Positions 1-8,477 of a stretch of 12,418 nt of DNA are shown here, one piece after another. The notes beneath the pieces were generated by a model. The model saw only the letters and a list, made by a program, of their open reading frames with translations, did no database searches and was not told where the DNA came from. A program made the translations under genes and the position numbers. The DNA is from an uncultured Prevotellaceae bacterium (GTDB taxonomy: Bacteria; Bacteroidota; Bacteroidia; Bacteroidales; Bacteroidaceae): assembly GCA_945827465.1 (NCBI GenBank), contig CALZOH010000085.1, positions 1 through 12,418 on the forward strand, in the 5' to 3' direction. Numbering within the stretch: position 1 is the first letter of the stretch; each line of letters opens with the position of its first letter.

Positions 1-2
1 AG

Positions 3-833
3 TTCAAGTCATCCACCTGGACGCAGGTCATGGCGGAACATCGGGATACGATGAACGATTACTTCCGGTCGCTCGTTGACACCATCAATGCCTGGAGCCG
101 GAATGCCAGAAGCAAGCATTACGAAGATGCCGTCAGCCTGAAACGCTATATCAGACGCTACAAAATCGTTCCCACCAGAATGCAGATGGACACATTGATG
201 GGTACTTACCGCAGTCTGATTTCAGACTTTACGGAACCGGAGAACCTGCAGAAGATAAGGAACATCGGTGCCGAAGATTTTTTGAATGAATTCATCCTGG
301 CCCATACGAGCTTCTCCGATGCGCTGAATGAGCGATGCAAAGAAAACTCACAGAAAGAAGGTCCCTTGAAGGATGTGCGCGATGAAACGGACGCCGCATA
401 CCAGGAAATGGTAGAGGCTGTCAACAACCTGTATTACATGACAGAGGACGAAGTGCTGGGCGACATGATAAAAGCCTGCAATGCCGATATTAAGCGCATC
501 AAGAAACATGCACTCCACCGCAGAAAGAAGTCCGAAACAAGCACTCCTGTCGTCACAACACCATCGGAACAAGCCACCGAACAACCCACCCCAAAACCAA
601 CGGTTGCATCTCCCGGCCACACAACCGGCATAACACTGCCGATAACGACAGATGTTCCACAAACCCAAGTAAACCCGCTGGATGACTCCAGCGCACCGAT
701 TATCGACATACCATTCACACAAGAAAATAATAAACGGAGCGAAACCATCACTCTGCAAACCGAAAGTAAACAACAGATAGAGAGTATTGGTCTTAAGAAT
801 TCATCATCTATATATCATATAATGCAATCTTAA
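3..833 (+). CDS. DUF6261-like hypothetical protein, 5' end outside the window
   Basis: This reading frame is open with no stop from the first bases of the window, so the gene very likely starts upstream and only its 3' part is seen. The first internal ATG is at 30, but the residues before it (ending STWTQV) read as continuous protein. The middle part, with helical charged segments such as PLKDVRDETDAAYQEMVEAV and a following helix ending in an ADIKRIKK-like stretch, resembles the Bacteroidota family DUF6261, whose function is not known to me. From about base 520 the composition changes to a Thr/Pro/Gln/Ser-rich low-complexity tail of roughly 100 residues, probably disordered. No signal peptide can be judged because the N-terminus is missing. 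The last stretch is AT-richer than the rest. The family assignment is from memory of the sequence pattern and is moderately sure; that it is a real gene is very likely. Confidence 0.75.
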   Translation, partial: FKSSTWTQVMAEHRDTMNDYFRSLVDTINAWSRNARSKHYEDAVSLKRYIRRYKIVPTRMQMDTLMGTYRSLISDFTEPENLQKIRNIGAEDFLNEFILAHTSFSDALNERCKENSQKEGPLKDVRDETDAAYQEMVEAVNNLYYMTEDEVLGDMIKACNADIKRIKKHALHRRKKSETSTPVVTTPSEQATEQPTPKPTVASPGHTTGITLPITTDVPQTQVNPLDDSSAPIIDIPFTQENNKRSETITLQTESKQQIESIGLKNSSSIYHIMQS

Positions 834-857
834 ATGAAAGAGCCTTGGGTTTATCAC

Positions 858-892
858 TATTTTTTGAAAAGATACTTCTATAAATATTTCTT
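858..892 (+). promoter_or_regulatory. possible weak promoter upstream of the GH2 gene
   Basis: The 106-base gap 834-939 is AT-rich and should contain the promoter of the GH2 gene. Candidate Bacteroidota elements are imperfect: TATTTTTT at 858-865 is one base off a TAnnTTTG -7 box, and TTTG at 863-866 could instead be a -33 element for a poor -7 box at 885-892. No clear hairpin terminator for the preceding gene was found in the gap. Neither promoter choice can be preferred from sequence alone. Confidence 0.25.
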
Positions 893-939
893 TTTTTAAG
901 TAACTTAGCGGCCAAAATAACTATCATACGAATATTATC

Positions 940-3900
940 ATGATGAAAAAAGCTGTCACATTGTTTGCAACAGCCCTGCTCACCCTTTCTTTATGTGGCA
1001 AGACAACGCCATTAAAGGGATTTGAATATGGAAACGCAACAGCCCCCGAAGGCACTGAATGGAACAATCCGGAAAAACTGGCCTATAACAAGGAACAACC
1101 CCATGCCTGGTTCTTCTCGTTCAAAGATACGGAAGAAGCACGCAAGGTATTGCCCGAGAATAGCAGTTATCTGCTCTCACTCGACGGTACGTGGAAGTTT
1201 CATTGGGCCCCTAACCCCGACGAAAGACCGGCCAAGTTCTTTGAAGAAGGATTTAGCACCGACGCTTGGGATGAGGTAACCGTGCCCATGAGTTGGAACA
1301 TGTCTGGCGTGGGCAAAGACCGTTCACTGAAATACGGTGTACCCATTTATGTGAACCAACCCGTTATCTTCCAACACAAAGTTGCCGTTGACGACTGGAA
1401 AGGCGGCGTTATGCGTACTCCGCCCGAGCACTGGACAACCTATAAATACCGCAACGAGGTTGGTTCGTACAAGCGTACCTTCACCGTACCCGCCGATTGG
1501 AAGGGACGCGAAATCTTCATTAGCTTTGACGGAGTCGATGCCTTCTTCTATCTTTGGATCAACGGACACTACGTAGGCTTCTCGAAGAACTCTCGCAACG
1601 CGGCACGCTTTGATATCACCCGATTCCTGAAAGAAGGTGAGAACAATGTTTCAGTAGAGGTTTACCGTAACTCGGATGCCAGCTTCCTGGAAGCACAAGA
1701 TATGTTCCGCCTGCCGGGTATCTTCCGCTCCGTAGCGCTCTATTCAGTACCACAAGTACATATTAAGGACTTAAAAGTCATTCCCGACCTCGACCAGAAT
1801 TACGAAAACGGCTCACTCAACATTGAAGCCGAAGTAATCAACGTCAGCAAAAAAGCGGTAAAGAACTACTACATCGACTACTCGCTCTATGCCAACCGTC
1901 TCTATTCAGACGACAACATACCGGTTGAAAACATTTCGGCCAAGACCGACCTCATCCAACTCGACAAGCAGTGTGAAGCCACCACCAAGACATCGCTCTA
2001 CGTGGTGAAGCCCAACCTTTGGTCGGCCGAAGCCCCCAACCGCTACACCTTAGTAGCCCAGTTGAAAGACAAGAAAGGCAAGGTGATTGAAACCGTGTCG
2101 ACCATCGTGGGTTTCCGCAAGGTAGAAATCAAAGACACCCCCGCCTCCAACGACGAATTCGGATTGGCAGGACGCTATTACTATCTCAACGGAAAGACCA
2201 TCAAGCTGAAGGGCGTCAACAGACATGAAACTAACCCCGAAAGAGGTCATGCCATCACCCGCATACAGATGAAGGAAGAAGTCTTTTTGATGAAACGCGC
2301 CAACATCAACCATGTGCGCAACAGTCATTATCCTGACGATCCCTATTGGTACTACCTCTGTAACAAATATGGAATCTATCTGGAGGACGAGGCCAACATC
2401 GAATCACACGAATATTATTATGGCGATGCCTCCCTCTCCCATCCGAAAGAGTGGCTCAACGCTCACGTGGCACGTGTCATGGAAATGGTTCACTCCAATG
2501 TCAATAACCCGTGTATCGTCATCTGGTCATTGGGTAATGAAGCCGGTCCGGGCCACAATTTCGTAGCGGCCTACGACTCCTTGAAGAAGTTCGACACCTC
2601 CAGACCCGTACAATACGAGCGCAATAACAACATCGTCGACATGGGATCTAATCAGTACCCCTCCATTTCATGGGTACGCGAAGCCGTAAAGGGAAAATAC
2701 AACATCAAATATCCTTTCCACATCTCTGAATACGCTCACTCCATGGGTAATGCCGTAGGAAATCTCATTGATTATTGGAAAGCCATCGAATCAACCAACT
2801 TCTTCTGCGGTGGTGCCATCTGGGACTGGATTGACCAGGCGATGTACTACTACACAGATAAGGGAGAACGCTTCATGGCTTATGGCGGTGACTTTGGCGA
2901 CCGTCCCAACGACGGACAATTTGTGATGAACGGTATCATCTTTGCCAATTTGGAACCGAAGCCTCAGTATTATGAGGTGAAGAAAGTATATCAGAACATT
3001 CAAGTAGATGCTGTTGACATGACCAAGGGAGAAATCTCCGTCTTCAACAAGCAATACTTTGAAGACCTTTCCAACTATGACGCCAAGTGGAGCCTCTACT
3101 GCAACGGCAAAGAAGTGAAAAACGGTCTTGTCAACGTCGGTACACTGGCACCACGTGAGAAACGTACCGTGAAAGTTCCTTATGATTACAGCAAGCTCAA
3201 AGCCGACAAAGAATATTTCTTGAAGATAGAGTTCCAACTCAAGAAAAATACCGAGTGGGCTTCGGCCGGCTACACCCAGGCAGAAGAACAATTGCTCGTA
3301 AAGACCTGTGGAGAACGTCCCGACATCCATACTTTGGTCAAGAGCGAGGCCGCGCTGAAAGCCGTTAAGGAAAATGACCTGACAACCATCACCGGAAAGA
3401 ACTTCACCGTACAATTCAGTAACGCCACAGGAACCATTCATAGCCTCAGCTATTATGGCAACACCATTATACCTGCCGGCTGCGGACCTAAGATTGACGC
3501 CTTCCGCGCTCCAGTGAACAACGACAACTGGGTATTTCAGCCCTGGTTTGAGAATGGACTTTACCAACTGCGCCAGCAAGCAAGCGGCAGTCAGGTAATC
3601 ACCAATAAGGACGGTTCCGTATCATTGGCTTTCCCCGTTGTGGCACAAGCCCCCTACGGAGGACGCCTGCAAGATACCGGAGCAACCTTCAACCGTTATC
3701 AGATTAAGGAGAACAAAGAAAAGACTTTTGGAGAGAACGACTTCATGTTTATGGGCAATCTGCTCTGGACAGTATATGCCGACGGTAGCATTGAATTGCA
3801 ATCTACCATTACCTCTAACCGTCAAAGCCTCATCTTACCCCGATTGGGTTACGTCATGGAACTGCCCAAGTCGTTCGGACAACTGACTTACTACGGACGT

Positions 3901-4971
3901 GGTCCTATCGGCAACTACCCGGACCGAAAGACCGGCCAAAATATCGAAATACACCAGAACAAGATTGCTTCTGAAATCAACATTTGGCCCAAACCGCAGG
4001 ATACAGGCAATCATGAAGACGTACGTTGGTGTGCCGTAACCGACGGAAGCGGAAATGGCGCCGTATTTGTAGCTCCCGTGACGCTGTCAGTACAAGCTCT
4101 GCCCAACTCGGCACTCGACATGACCACGGCAGGCCATCCGTATGAATTACCCAACCGTCCCAACAACTACTTGCACCTCGATGCAGGCGTGACAGGACTG
4201 GGCGGCAACAGTTGCGGACAGGGCGGACCCCTGGAGCACGACCGCATCAAAGCCAAGGAGCATAGGATTGCCTTCATGATACGCCCCGCACGCAGCGGAC
4301 AAGACTTCAGTGAAGTGGCACACGTCAGTGTAAAGGGTCAGGCACCGTTGCTGATCACCCGCAGTGCTGATGGTAACGTAGAAATCAAGGCTGCCCATGC
4401 CGATAGCGACCTTCGCTACCGCATTGACAAGGGTAAAAACCAGACTTACACAGCCCCCTTCACCCTGCTGGAAGCCGGAACTGTAACCGCATGGGACGCT
4501 ACCAACCCCGCACTGACCTACTCTGTAACATTTAAGAAGCTGGAAGCAATTCCCGTTACCGTAAAATACGCCAGCAGCGAGGAAACCGACGGCAGCGAAG
4601 GTCTTGCCAGCCACCTCACCGACAACAATCCCAACACCTATTGGCACACCATGTATTCCGTCACCGTGGCTAAATTCCCTCACTGGGTTGACTTCGACGC
4701 CGGAACTACCAAGACCATCAAGGGATTCACTTATCTGCCCCGCCAAGACAGCTGGAACGGATGTATCAAAGGATACAAGATTCAGATCAGCCAAGACGGA
4801 CAGAATTGGGGAGAACCCATCTGCACGGGCGAATTTCCTCGTAGCATGAAGGAACAGAAGATAGAACTCAAGCAAACGGTGAAGGCACGTTACGTACGTT
4901 TCACGGCGCTCAACGCTCACGACGGACAAGACTTTGCCACCGGTGCAGAATTTCAGATACTCGCAGAATAA
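940..4971 (+). CDS. exported GH2 beta-galactosidase with C-terminal HEX_C-like and CBM32 (F5/8 type C) domains
   Basis: A retaining glycoside hydrolase of family GH2, probably releasing beta-linked galactose from a glycan in the periplasm or at the cell surface. Residues 1-22 form a signal peptide; Cys19 sits after LSL, a poor lipobox, so lipidation is doubtful. Domains by eye: sugar-binding N domain about 50-275, Ig-like 278-398, TIM barrel 405-685, middle beta domain 700-805, beta-galactosidase small-chain domain 818-1115, a chitobiase C-terminal-like segment 1133-1195, and an F5/8 type C/CBM32 module 1205-1343. The acid/base is Glu534 (WSLGNEAGPG) and the nucleophile Glu597 (HISEYAHSMGNA). 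Glu430 in NRHETNPERG matches the Mg ligand of E. coli LacZ, but LacZ His418 is Asn432 here. The LacZ Trp999 position appears to be Cys1092 (GGNSCG). At 1343 residues it is about 320 longer than LacZ because of the added modules. It stands alone, with no SusC/SusD in view. The start MMKK gives the signal peptide directly. Family and catalytic residues are certain; substrate is inferred. Confidence 0.95.
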   Translation: MMKKAVTLFATALLTLSLCGKTTPLKGFEYGNATAPEGTEWNNPEKLAYNKEQPHAWFFSFKDTEEARKVLPENSSYLLSLDGTWKFHWAPNPDERPAKFFEEGFSTDAWDEVTVPMSWNMSGVGKDRSLKYGVPIYVNQPVIFQHKVAVDDWKGGVMRTPPEHWTTYKYRNEVGSYKRTFTVPADWKGREIFISFDGVDAFFYLWINGHYVGFSKNSRNAARFDITRFLKEGENNVSVEVYRNSDASFLEAQDMFRLPGIFRSVALYSVPQVHIKDLKVIPDLDQNYENGSLNIEAEVINVSKKAVKNYYIDYSLYANRLYSDDNIPVENISAKTDLIQLDKQCEATTKTSLYVVKPNLWSAEAPNRYTLVAQLKDKKGKVIETVSTIVGFRKVEIKDTPASNDEFGLAGRYYYLNGKTIKLKGVNRHETNPERGHAITRIQMKEEVFLMKRANINHVRNSHYPDDPYWYYLCNKYGIYLEDEANIESHEYYYGDASLSHPKEWLNAHVARVMEMVHSNVNNPCIVIWSLGNEAGPGHNFVAAYDSLKKFDTSRPVQYERNNNIVDMGSNQYPSISWVREAVKGKYNIKYPFHISEYAHSMGNAVGNLIDYWKAIESTNFFCGGAIWDWIDQAMYYYTDKGERFMAYGGDFGDRPNDGQFVMNGIIFANLEPKPQYYEVKKVYQNIQVDAVDMTKGEISVFNKQYFEDLSNYDAKWSLYCNGKEVKNGLVNVGTLAPREKRTVKVPYDYSKLKADKEYFLKIEFQLKKNTEWASAGYTQAEEQLLVKTCGERPDIHTLVKSEAALKAVKENDLTTITGKNFTVQFSNATGTIHSLSYYGNTIIPAGCGPKIDAFRAPVNNDNWVFQPWFENGLYQLRQQASGSQVITNKDGSVSLAFPVVAQAPYGGRLQDTGATFNRYQIKENKEKTFGENDFMFMGNLLWTVYADGSIELQSTITSNRQSLILPRLGYVMELPKSFGQLTYYGRGPIGNYPDRKTGQNIEIHQNKIASEINIWPKPQDTGNHEDVRWCAVTDGSGNGAVFVAPVTLSVQALPNSALDMTTAGHPYELPNRPNNYLHLDAGVTGLGGNSCGQGGPLEHDRIKAKEHRIAFMIRPARSGQDFSEVAHVSVKGQAPLLITRSADGNVEIKAAHADSDLRYRIDKGKNQTYTAPFTLLEAGTVTAWDATNPALTYSVTFKKLEAIPVTVKYASSEETDGSEGLASHLTDNNPNTYWHTMYSVTVAKFPHWVDFDAGTTKTIKGFTYLPRQDSWNGCIKGYKIQISQDGQNWGEPICTGEFPRSMKEQKIELKQTVKARYVRFTALNAHDGQDFATGAEFQILAE

Positions 4972-5000
4972 TCATTTCAATTGATCATCATCTAACAGAG

Positions 5001-5028
5001 AGGGGCAGTCGAATATTGAGCTGCCCCT
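5001..5028 (+). terminator. hairpin terminator after the GH2 gene
   Basis: An 8-base perfect stem, AGGGGCAG at 5001-5008 and CTGCCCCT at 5021-5028, encloses a 12-base loop and is followed by a T-rich stretch (TCTGTTTCCCTT). It lies 29 bases after the GH2 stop codon and before the M20 gene, so it probably separates these transcripts. The T-tract is interrupted, so termination may be incomplete. Confidence 0.65.
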
Positions 5029-5060
5029 TCTGTTTCCCTTACAACCACCATCATTAGTAT

Positions 5061-6116
5061 ATGATTGACCCCATCAAAATATTACAAGACCTCATACGCA
5101 TTCCGTCCCACAGCCGTGAAGAAACGGCCGCAGCCGACTACTTGGAAAGCGTCTTGGAAGAGGCCGGTTTTCATCCACAGAGACATCAGAACAACCTGTG
5201 GTGCGTTTCGCCCTACTTCGATAACCGTCAGCCTACCCTGCTCCTCAATGCCCACATCGATACGGTGAAACCGGCACAGGGTTGGCAAGACTCTCCCTAC
5301 GAGCCCATCCTGAAAGACGGCCACCTGCAAGGCCTCGGTTCCAGCGATTGCGGAGGAGGACTGGTCAGTCTGTTGGCCGCTTTTGCCCAACTTCGCGAAA
5401 AGCCACAACCTTATAATCTCATCTATTTGGCATCGGCCGAAGAAGAAGTGTCGGGCGTCAATGGCATCAGCTCCGTACTTCCACTCCTTCCCAAGATAGA
5501 TGTAGCCATTGTGGGCGAACCGACCTCTCTGCAACCGGCCATTGCCGAACGTGGGCTGATGGTACTCGACTGCACAGCCAAAGGACGCGCCGGACATGCC
5601 GCACGAAACGAAGGAATCAACGCACTCTATAAAGCCCTCGACGACATTGAATGGATACGCCGCCATCAATTTGAACGAGTTTCGGAGTTGCTCGGACCGG
5701 TCAAGATGACAACAACCATCATTCAAGCCGGCACACTGCACAACTGCATTCCCGATACTTGTACTTTCACCGTAGATGTCAGAGTCAACGAACTCTACAC
5801 CAATCAGCAAGTGCTTGAAGAGATACAGTCGCACCTCACCTCTGACGTTCGCGCCCGATCCACTCGCTTGGGCTCTTCACGCATATCACTCCGCCACCCG
5901 CTGATACAGGCTGCCCAGGCCTTGGGACTGCAACCTTTCGGCTCACCGACGCTCAGCGACCAGGCCCTCATGCCTTTCCCTTCATTCAAATTGGGACCGG
6001 GCGACTCGGCGCTTTCCCACACCGCGCAAGAACACATCCGACTGCAAAGCATTGATGAGGCCATTCACCTTTATCTCACACTTCTTGACGGCAGAGACAT
6101 CCGTTTTGACGAATAA
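5061..6116 (+). CDS. argE: M20-family N-acyl-ornithine deacetylase (ArgE/DapE-like)
   Basis: A cytoplasmic two-zinc amidohydrolase of peptidase family M20. It most likely removes the acyl group from N-acyl-L-ornithine in arginine synthesis. The family's metal and catalytic residues are present in order: His65 and Asp67 (NAHIDTV), bridging Asp96 (GLGSSDCGGG), catalytic Glu128 and metal Glu129 (SAEEEVSG), Glu153 (VGEPTS) and His320 (GDSALSHT). His179 in GRAGHAA marks the lid/dimer domain inserted at roughly 165-275. At 351 residues it is a little shorter than E. coli ArgE and has no signal peptide. Bacteroides fragilis is known to use N-succinylated rather than N-acetylated ornithine intermediates, so the substrate here may be N-succinyl-ornithine. 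No other arg gene is in the window, so DapE or a peptidase role is not excluded. A hairpin terminator lies just upstream and a promoter motif follows, so it is probably transcribed alone. The ATG at 5061 gives the typical short N-terminus before the IRIPSHS motif. Confidence 0.85.
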   Translation: MIDPIKILQDLIRIPSHSREETAAADYLESVLEEAGFHPQRHQNNLWCVSPYFDNRQPTLLLNAHIDTVKPAQGWQDSPYEPILKDGHLQGLGSSDCGGGLVSLLAAFAQLREKPQPYNLIYLASAEEEVSGVNGISSVLPLLPKIDVAIVGEPTSLQPAIAERGLMVLDCTAKGRAGHAARNEGINALYKALDDIEWIRRHQFERVSELLGPVKMTTTIIQAGTLHNCIPDTCTFTVDVRVNELYTNQQVLEEIQSHLTSDVRARSTRLGSSRISLRHPLIQAAQALGLQPFGSPTLSDQALMPFPSFKLGPGDSALSHTAQEHIRLQSIDEAIHLYLTLLDGRDIRFDE

Positions 6117-6184
6117 AGAAGCTGTAAAGTGGCAAGAGGCTGAAGTAACGTCCATAAAAGGAAGAAACTATGGGTAACTTTTCG

Positions 6185-6192
6185 TAATTTTG
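6185..6192 (+). promoter_or_regulatory. Bacteroidota-type -7 promoter element upstream of dut
   Basis: TAATTTTG is a perfect match to the Bacteroidota -7 consensus TAnnTTTG. It ends 28 bases before the dut ATG, predicting a transcript start near 6197-6200 and a leader of about 20 bases. No TTTG -33 element is seen at the expected distance (around 6160-6166), so the match is partial. It is well placed to drive the five-gene run from dut to the dGTPase gene. Confidence 0.55.
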
Positions 6193-6220
6193 CCGTCAGA
6201 ATCACCCAATCATTGATACG

Positions 6221-6655
6221 ATGGAAATTAAAATTATCAACCGTTCTCATCACGATACCCCCTCATATGCCACCCCCGGAAGCGCCGGAATGGATCTTCG
6301 GGCCAATTTGACGGAACCCGTCACCTTGAAAGCCGGCGAACGCAAACTGATTCCTACGGGACTCTTCATAGCCCTTCCCCAAGGCTACGAAGCACAGATT
6401 CGTCCACGCTCGGGCCTGGCACTCAAAAAAGGGATCGGACTGTTGAATTCTCCCGGCACGATTGATTCAGACTATCGCGGCGAAATCGGAGTCATCCTCA
6501 TCAATCTCTCCCAAGAAGATTTTGTGGTTGAAGACGGCGAACGCATTGCTCAAATGGTCATTGCCCGATACGAGCAAGCCGAGTGGAACGTTGTTGATAC
6601 GTTAGACGAAACCGAACGTGGAGCCGGAGGTTTTGGTCATACCGGCATCCATTGA
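6221..6655 (+). CDS. dut: dUTP diphosphatase (dUTPase)
   Basis: Hydrolyses dUTP to dUMP and pyrophosphate, keeping uracil out of DNA and supplying dUMP for thymidylate synthesis; a cytoplasmic homotrimer in this family. All five conserved motifs are visible in 144 residues, the usual length: motif I PGSAGMDLRA (19-28), motif II PRSGLALKKG (62-71), motif III around 73-90 with catalytic Asp82 and the sugar-stacking Tyr85, motif IV GERIAQ (106-111) and the glycine-rich C-terminal motif V RGAGGFGHTG (133-142). Motif V has His140 where many dUTPases have Ser; the motif otherwise is intact, so activity is expected. It is first in a run of five closely spaced genes, 28 bases ahead of the TPR gene, with a -7 promoter motif upstream. 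The ATG at 6221 gives the standard N-terminus. Confidence 0.97.
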   Translation: MEIKIINRSHHDTPSYATPGSAGMDLRANLTEPVTLKAGERKLIPTGLFIALPQGYEAQIRPRSGLALKKGIGLLNSPGTIDSDYRGEIGVILINLSQEDFVVEDGERIAQMVIARYEQAEWNVVDTLDETERGAGGFGHTGIH

Positions 6656-6683
6656 TTAAAGTTCTTCCCCTTCGACTGACAAA

Positions 6684-8477
6684 ATGTCCTTTCAATCTTC
6701 TTCATTCGTCCGGACCTTCATCAGGGTGTTGCTTCTGAGCATCACCTTCTGTTGCATGGAGCCGGACGCCTTGGCCGACGTGAGGAAAAGCAAGGCAACA
6801 CGCAAACAGCCCGCCAAGGCAATCAGTCAGGAAAACGAAGAAAAATATAATGCCTACTATTTAGAGTCGGTTGTTGAACGAGAAAAAGGAAACTTCACCG
6901 CGCAATATCAATTGCTCAAACGCGCCCTCGAAATCAAGCCCACCGCATCGGAAGCCCTCTTTGACTTGGCCCGTGTCGGTCAGCAAGGCGAGGTGATGAG
7001 CGACGAAGAAATCGAAAGGCTTTACAACTTAGCGGTGAAATATTCTCCCGAAGAAAACACTTATTATCTGGAAACTTTGGGACAATTTGAAATGACAATC
7101 GGACAATTCGACAAAGCTATTCCGATTTTCAAGAAACTTACCGGCAACGAATTGAAACGGGCCAAGGCCTTCCAGATGCTCCTTCGCATCTTCGACCAAA
7201 AGCAAGACTACGAGTCACTGCTCGCCACACTCGACGACTGGCAAAAAGCCGAAGGAGAGACTGAAGAGATGCAGAACATTCGGATGAAAACCTACAATCA
7301 GATGAAACGCTATGACGACGCCATCGAAATAGCCGGAAAATTGGCCCTCGAAAACCCCGACAACGACTATTATCCCATCGCTCAAGCCGAAATACAACTT
7401 CAGAAAGGTGACACCACGGCCGCGTGGAAGACTTACGAACAATCGCTGCAACAAAACCCATCGAGTTTGTCGGCGCAGATGTTTAAAGTCTATTACTTCC
7501 AAACGCTCAAAAAAGAGCCACAACTGCTCGATGCCTGCGAAGAACTCATCCTGAACAATGAACAATCGACTGAGCTCCGCGTATCCATGCTGCAAAGCCT
7601 CATCAGCACACAGAAGTCGACCAACGGCGAGCAACGCATTCGCCGCATTTTCCAAGAACTGATGAAGCAACCATTGGCCAGTAAGCAGCTACCGGAACTT
7701 TACGGACAATACCTGGCCGCTAACAATGCACCCGACTCGGCCTTTATTCCTTGCATGAACAAGATTTTGGAGATAGAGCCGGCCAACGACCGCGCCCGCC
7801 TCATGCTCATTCAGGATAACCTCAACAACCGCGCTTATGCCGAAGCGGCCGAAAAATGTATGGAAGGCATTCGCTACAATCCCAACAAACTGCTCTTCTA
7901 TCAAATTGGCGGCGGCACGCTCTATCAACTCAAACGTTACGACGAATCATTGGAGATGTTCCGGCAAGGACTTCCCTGCGCTCGTGCCACGAAAGACAAG
8001 GAAATGCTTTCCAACTTCTATTCTTCCTACGCCGACGCGCTTCATCACGCCGGAAAGAAGGAAGAAGCCTACGCCCTCTACGACTCCGCCATGGTTTACA
8101 ACCCGACCAACGTGGTTACCTTGAATAATTATGCCTATTTTCTCTCGCTCGACGGCGAACGGCTCGACAAAGCACGCCAAATGAGTGAGCAAGTGCTGAA
8201 ATACGAACCCGATAATCCGACCTATATCGACACTTATGCCTGGATTCTATTCGTCACACACGACTACGAACAGGCCCGTGCCTACATCGAGAGAGCTCTG
8301 GAATTGGTCAGCAACGATCCTGAAGATGCCAGCCTTTATGAACACGCCGGCGACATCTATATCCAGCTCGGTCGGAAGAAGGAAGCGCGCCAAGCCTGGA
8401 TGAAAGCCCGGGACTTAGGCAATACTTCCCCCCTTTTGCAGAAAAAAATCAAGAAAAATAAATACTTCCCGCAATGA
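6684..8477 (+). CDS. exported tetratricopeptide-repeat (TPR) protein
   Basis: A helical repeat protein that probably acts as a scaffold for other envelope proteins; no enzymatic motif is seen. A signal peptide covers about residues 1-31, with a hydrophobic core VLLLSITFCC and a signal peptidase I site after ALA (residue 31). The cysteines at 23-24 do not fit a lipobox. The mature part is made almost wholly of TPR-like helix pairs from about residue 50 to 590. They are clearest near the C-terminus (about 440-590), for example NNYAYFLSLDGERLDKARQM and the following segments with Y-A-W, A-Y-I-E-R-A-L and G-D-I-Y-I-Q-L-G-R-K-K-E-A patterns. The middle (about 260-370) is more diverged. Its stop codon overlaps the start of the DUF4292 lipoprotein gene by 4 bases (ATGA), suggesting coupled translation and a shared job, perhaps in outer-membrane assembly. 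The fold is certain, the function unknown. Confidence 0.9.
   Translation: MSFQSSSFVRTFIRVLLLSITFCCMEPDALADVRKSKATRKQPAKAISQENEEKYNAYYLESVVEREKGNFTAQYQLLKRALEIKPTASEALFDLARVGQQGEVMSDEEIERLYNLAVKYSPEENTYYLETLGQFEMTIGQFDKAIPIFKKLTGNELKRAKAFQMLLRIFDQKQDYESLLATLDDWQKAEGETEEMQNIRMKTYNQMKRYDDAIEIAGKLALENPDNDYYPIAQAEIQLQKGDTTAAWKTYEQSLQQNPSSLSAQMFKVYYFQTLKKEPQLLDACEELILNNEQSTELRVSMLQSLISTQKSTNGEQRIRRIFQELMKQPLASKQLPELYGQYLAANNAPDSAFIPCMNKILEIEPANDRARLMLIQDNLNNRAYAEAAEKCMEGIRYNPNKLLFYQIGGGTLYQLKRYDESLEMFRQGLPCARATKDKEMLSNFYSSYADALHHAGKKEEAYALYDSAMVYNPTNVVTLNNYAYFLSLDGERLDKARQMSEQVLKYEPDNPTYIDTYAWILFVTHDYEQARAYIERALELVSNDPEDASLYEHAGDIYIQLGRKKEARQAWMKARDLGNTSPLLQKKIKKNKYFPQ
8474..8477 (+). promoter_or_regulatory. 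ATGA stop-start overlap (translational coupling)
   Basis: The TPR gene ends with TGA at 8475-8477, inside the ATG (8474-8476) that starts the lipoprotein gene. Such an overlap usually lets the terminating ribosome restart, keeping the two products in step. There is no clear Shine-Dalgarno sequence, so coupling may be the main way the second gene is translated. Confidence 0.7.

Noticed and set aside
2791..3579. 262-codon open frame on the - strand inside the GH2 gene
   Set aside because: No recognisable motif, and it lies fully within conserved GH2 domains on the other strand.
4147..4929. 260-codon open frame on the - strand inside the GH2 gene
   Set aside because: It overlaps the clear CBM32 and HEX_C-like coding region on the + strand and shows no family motif.
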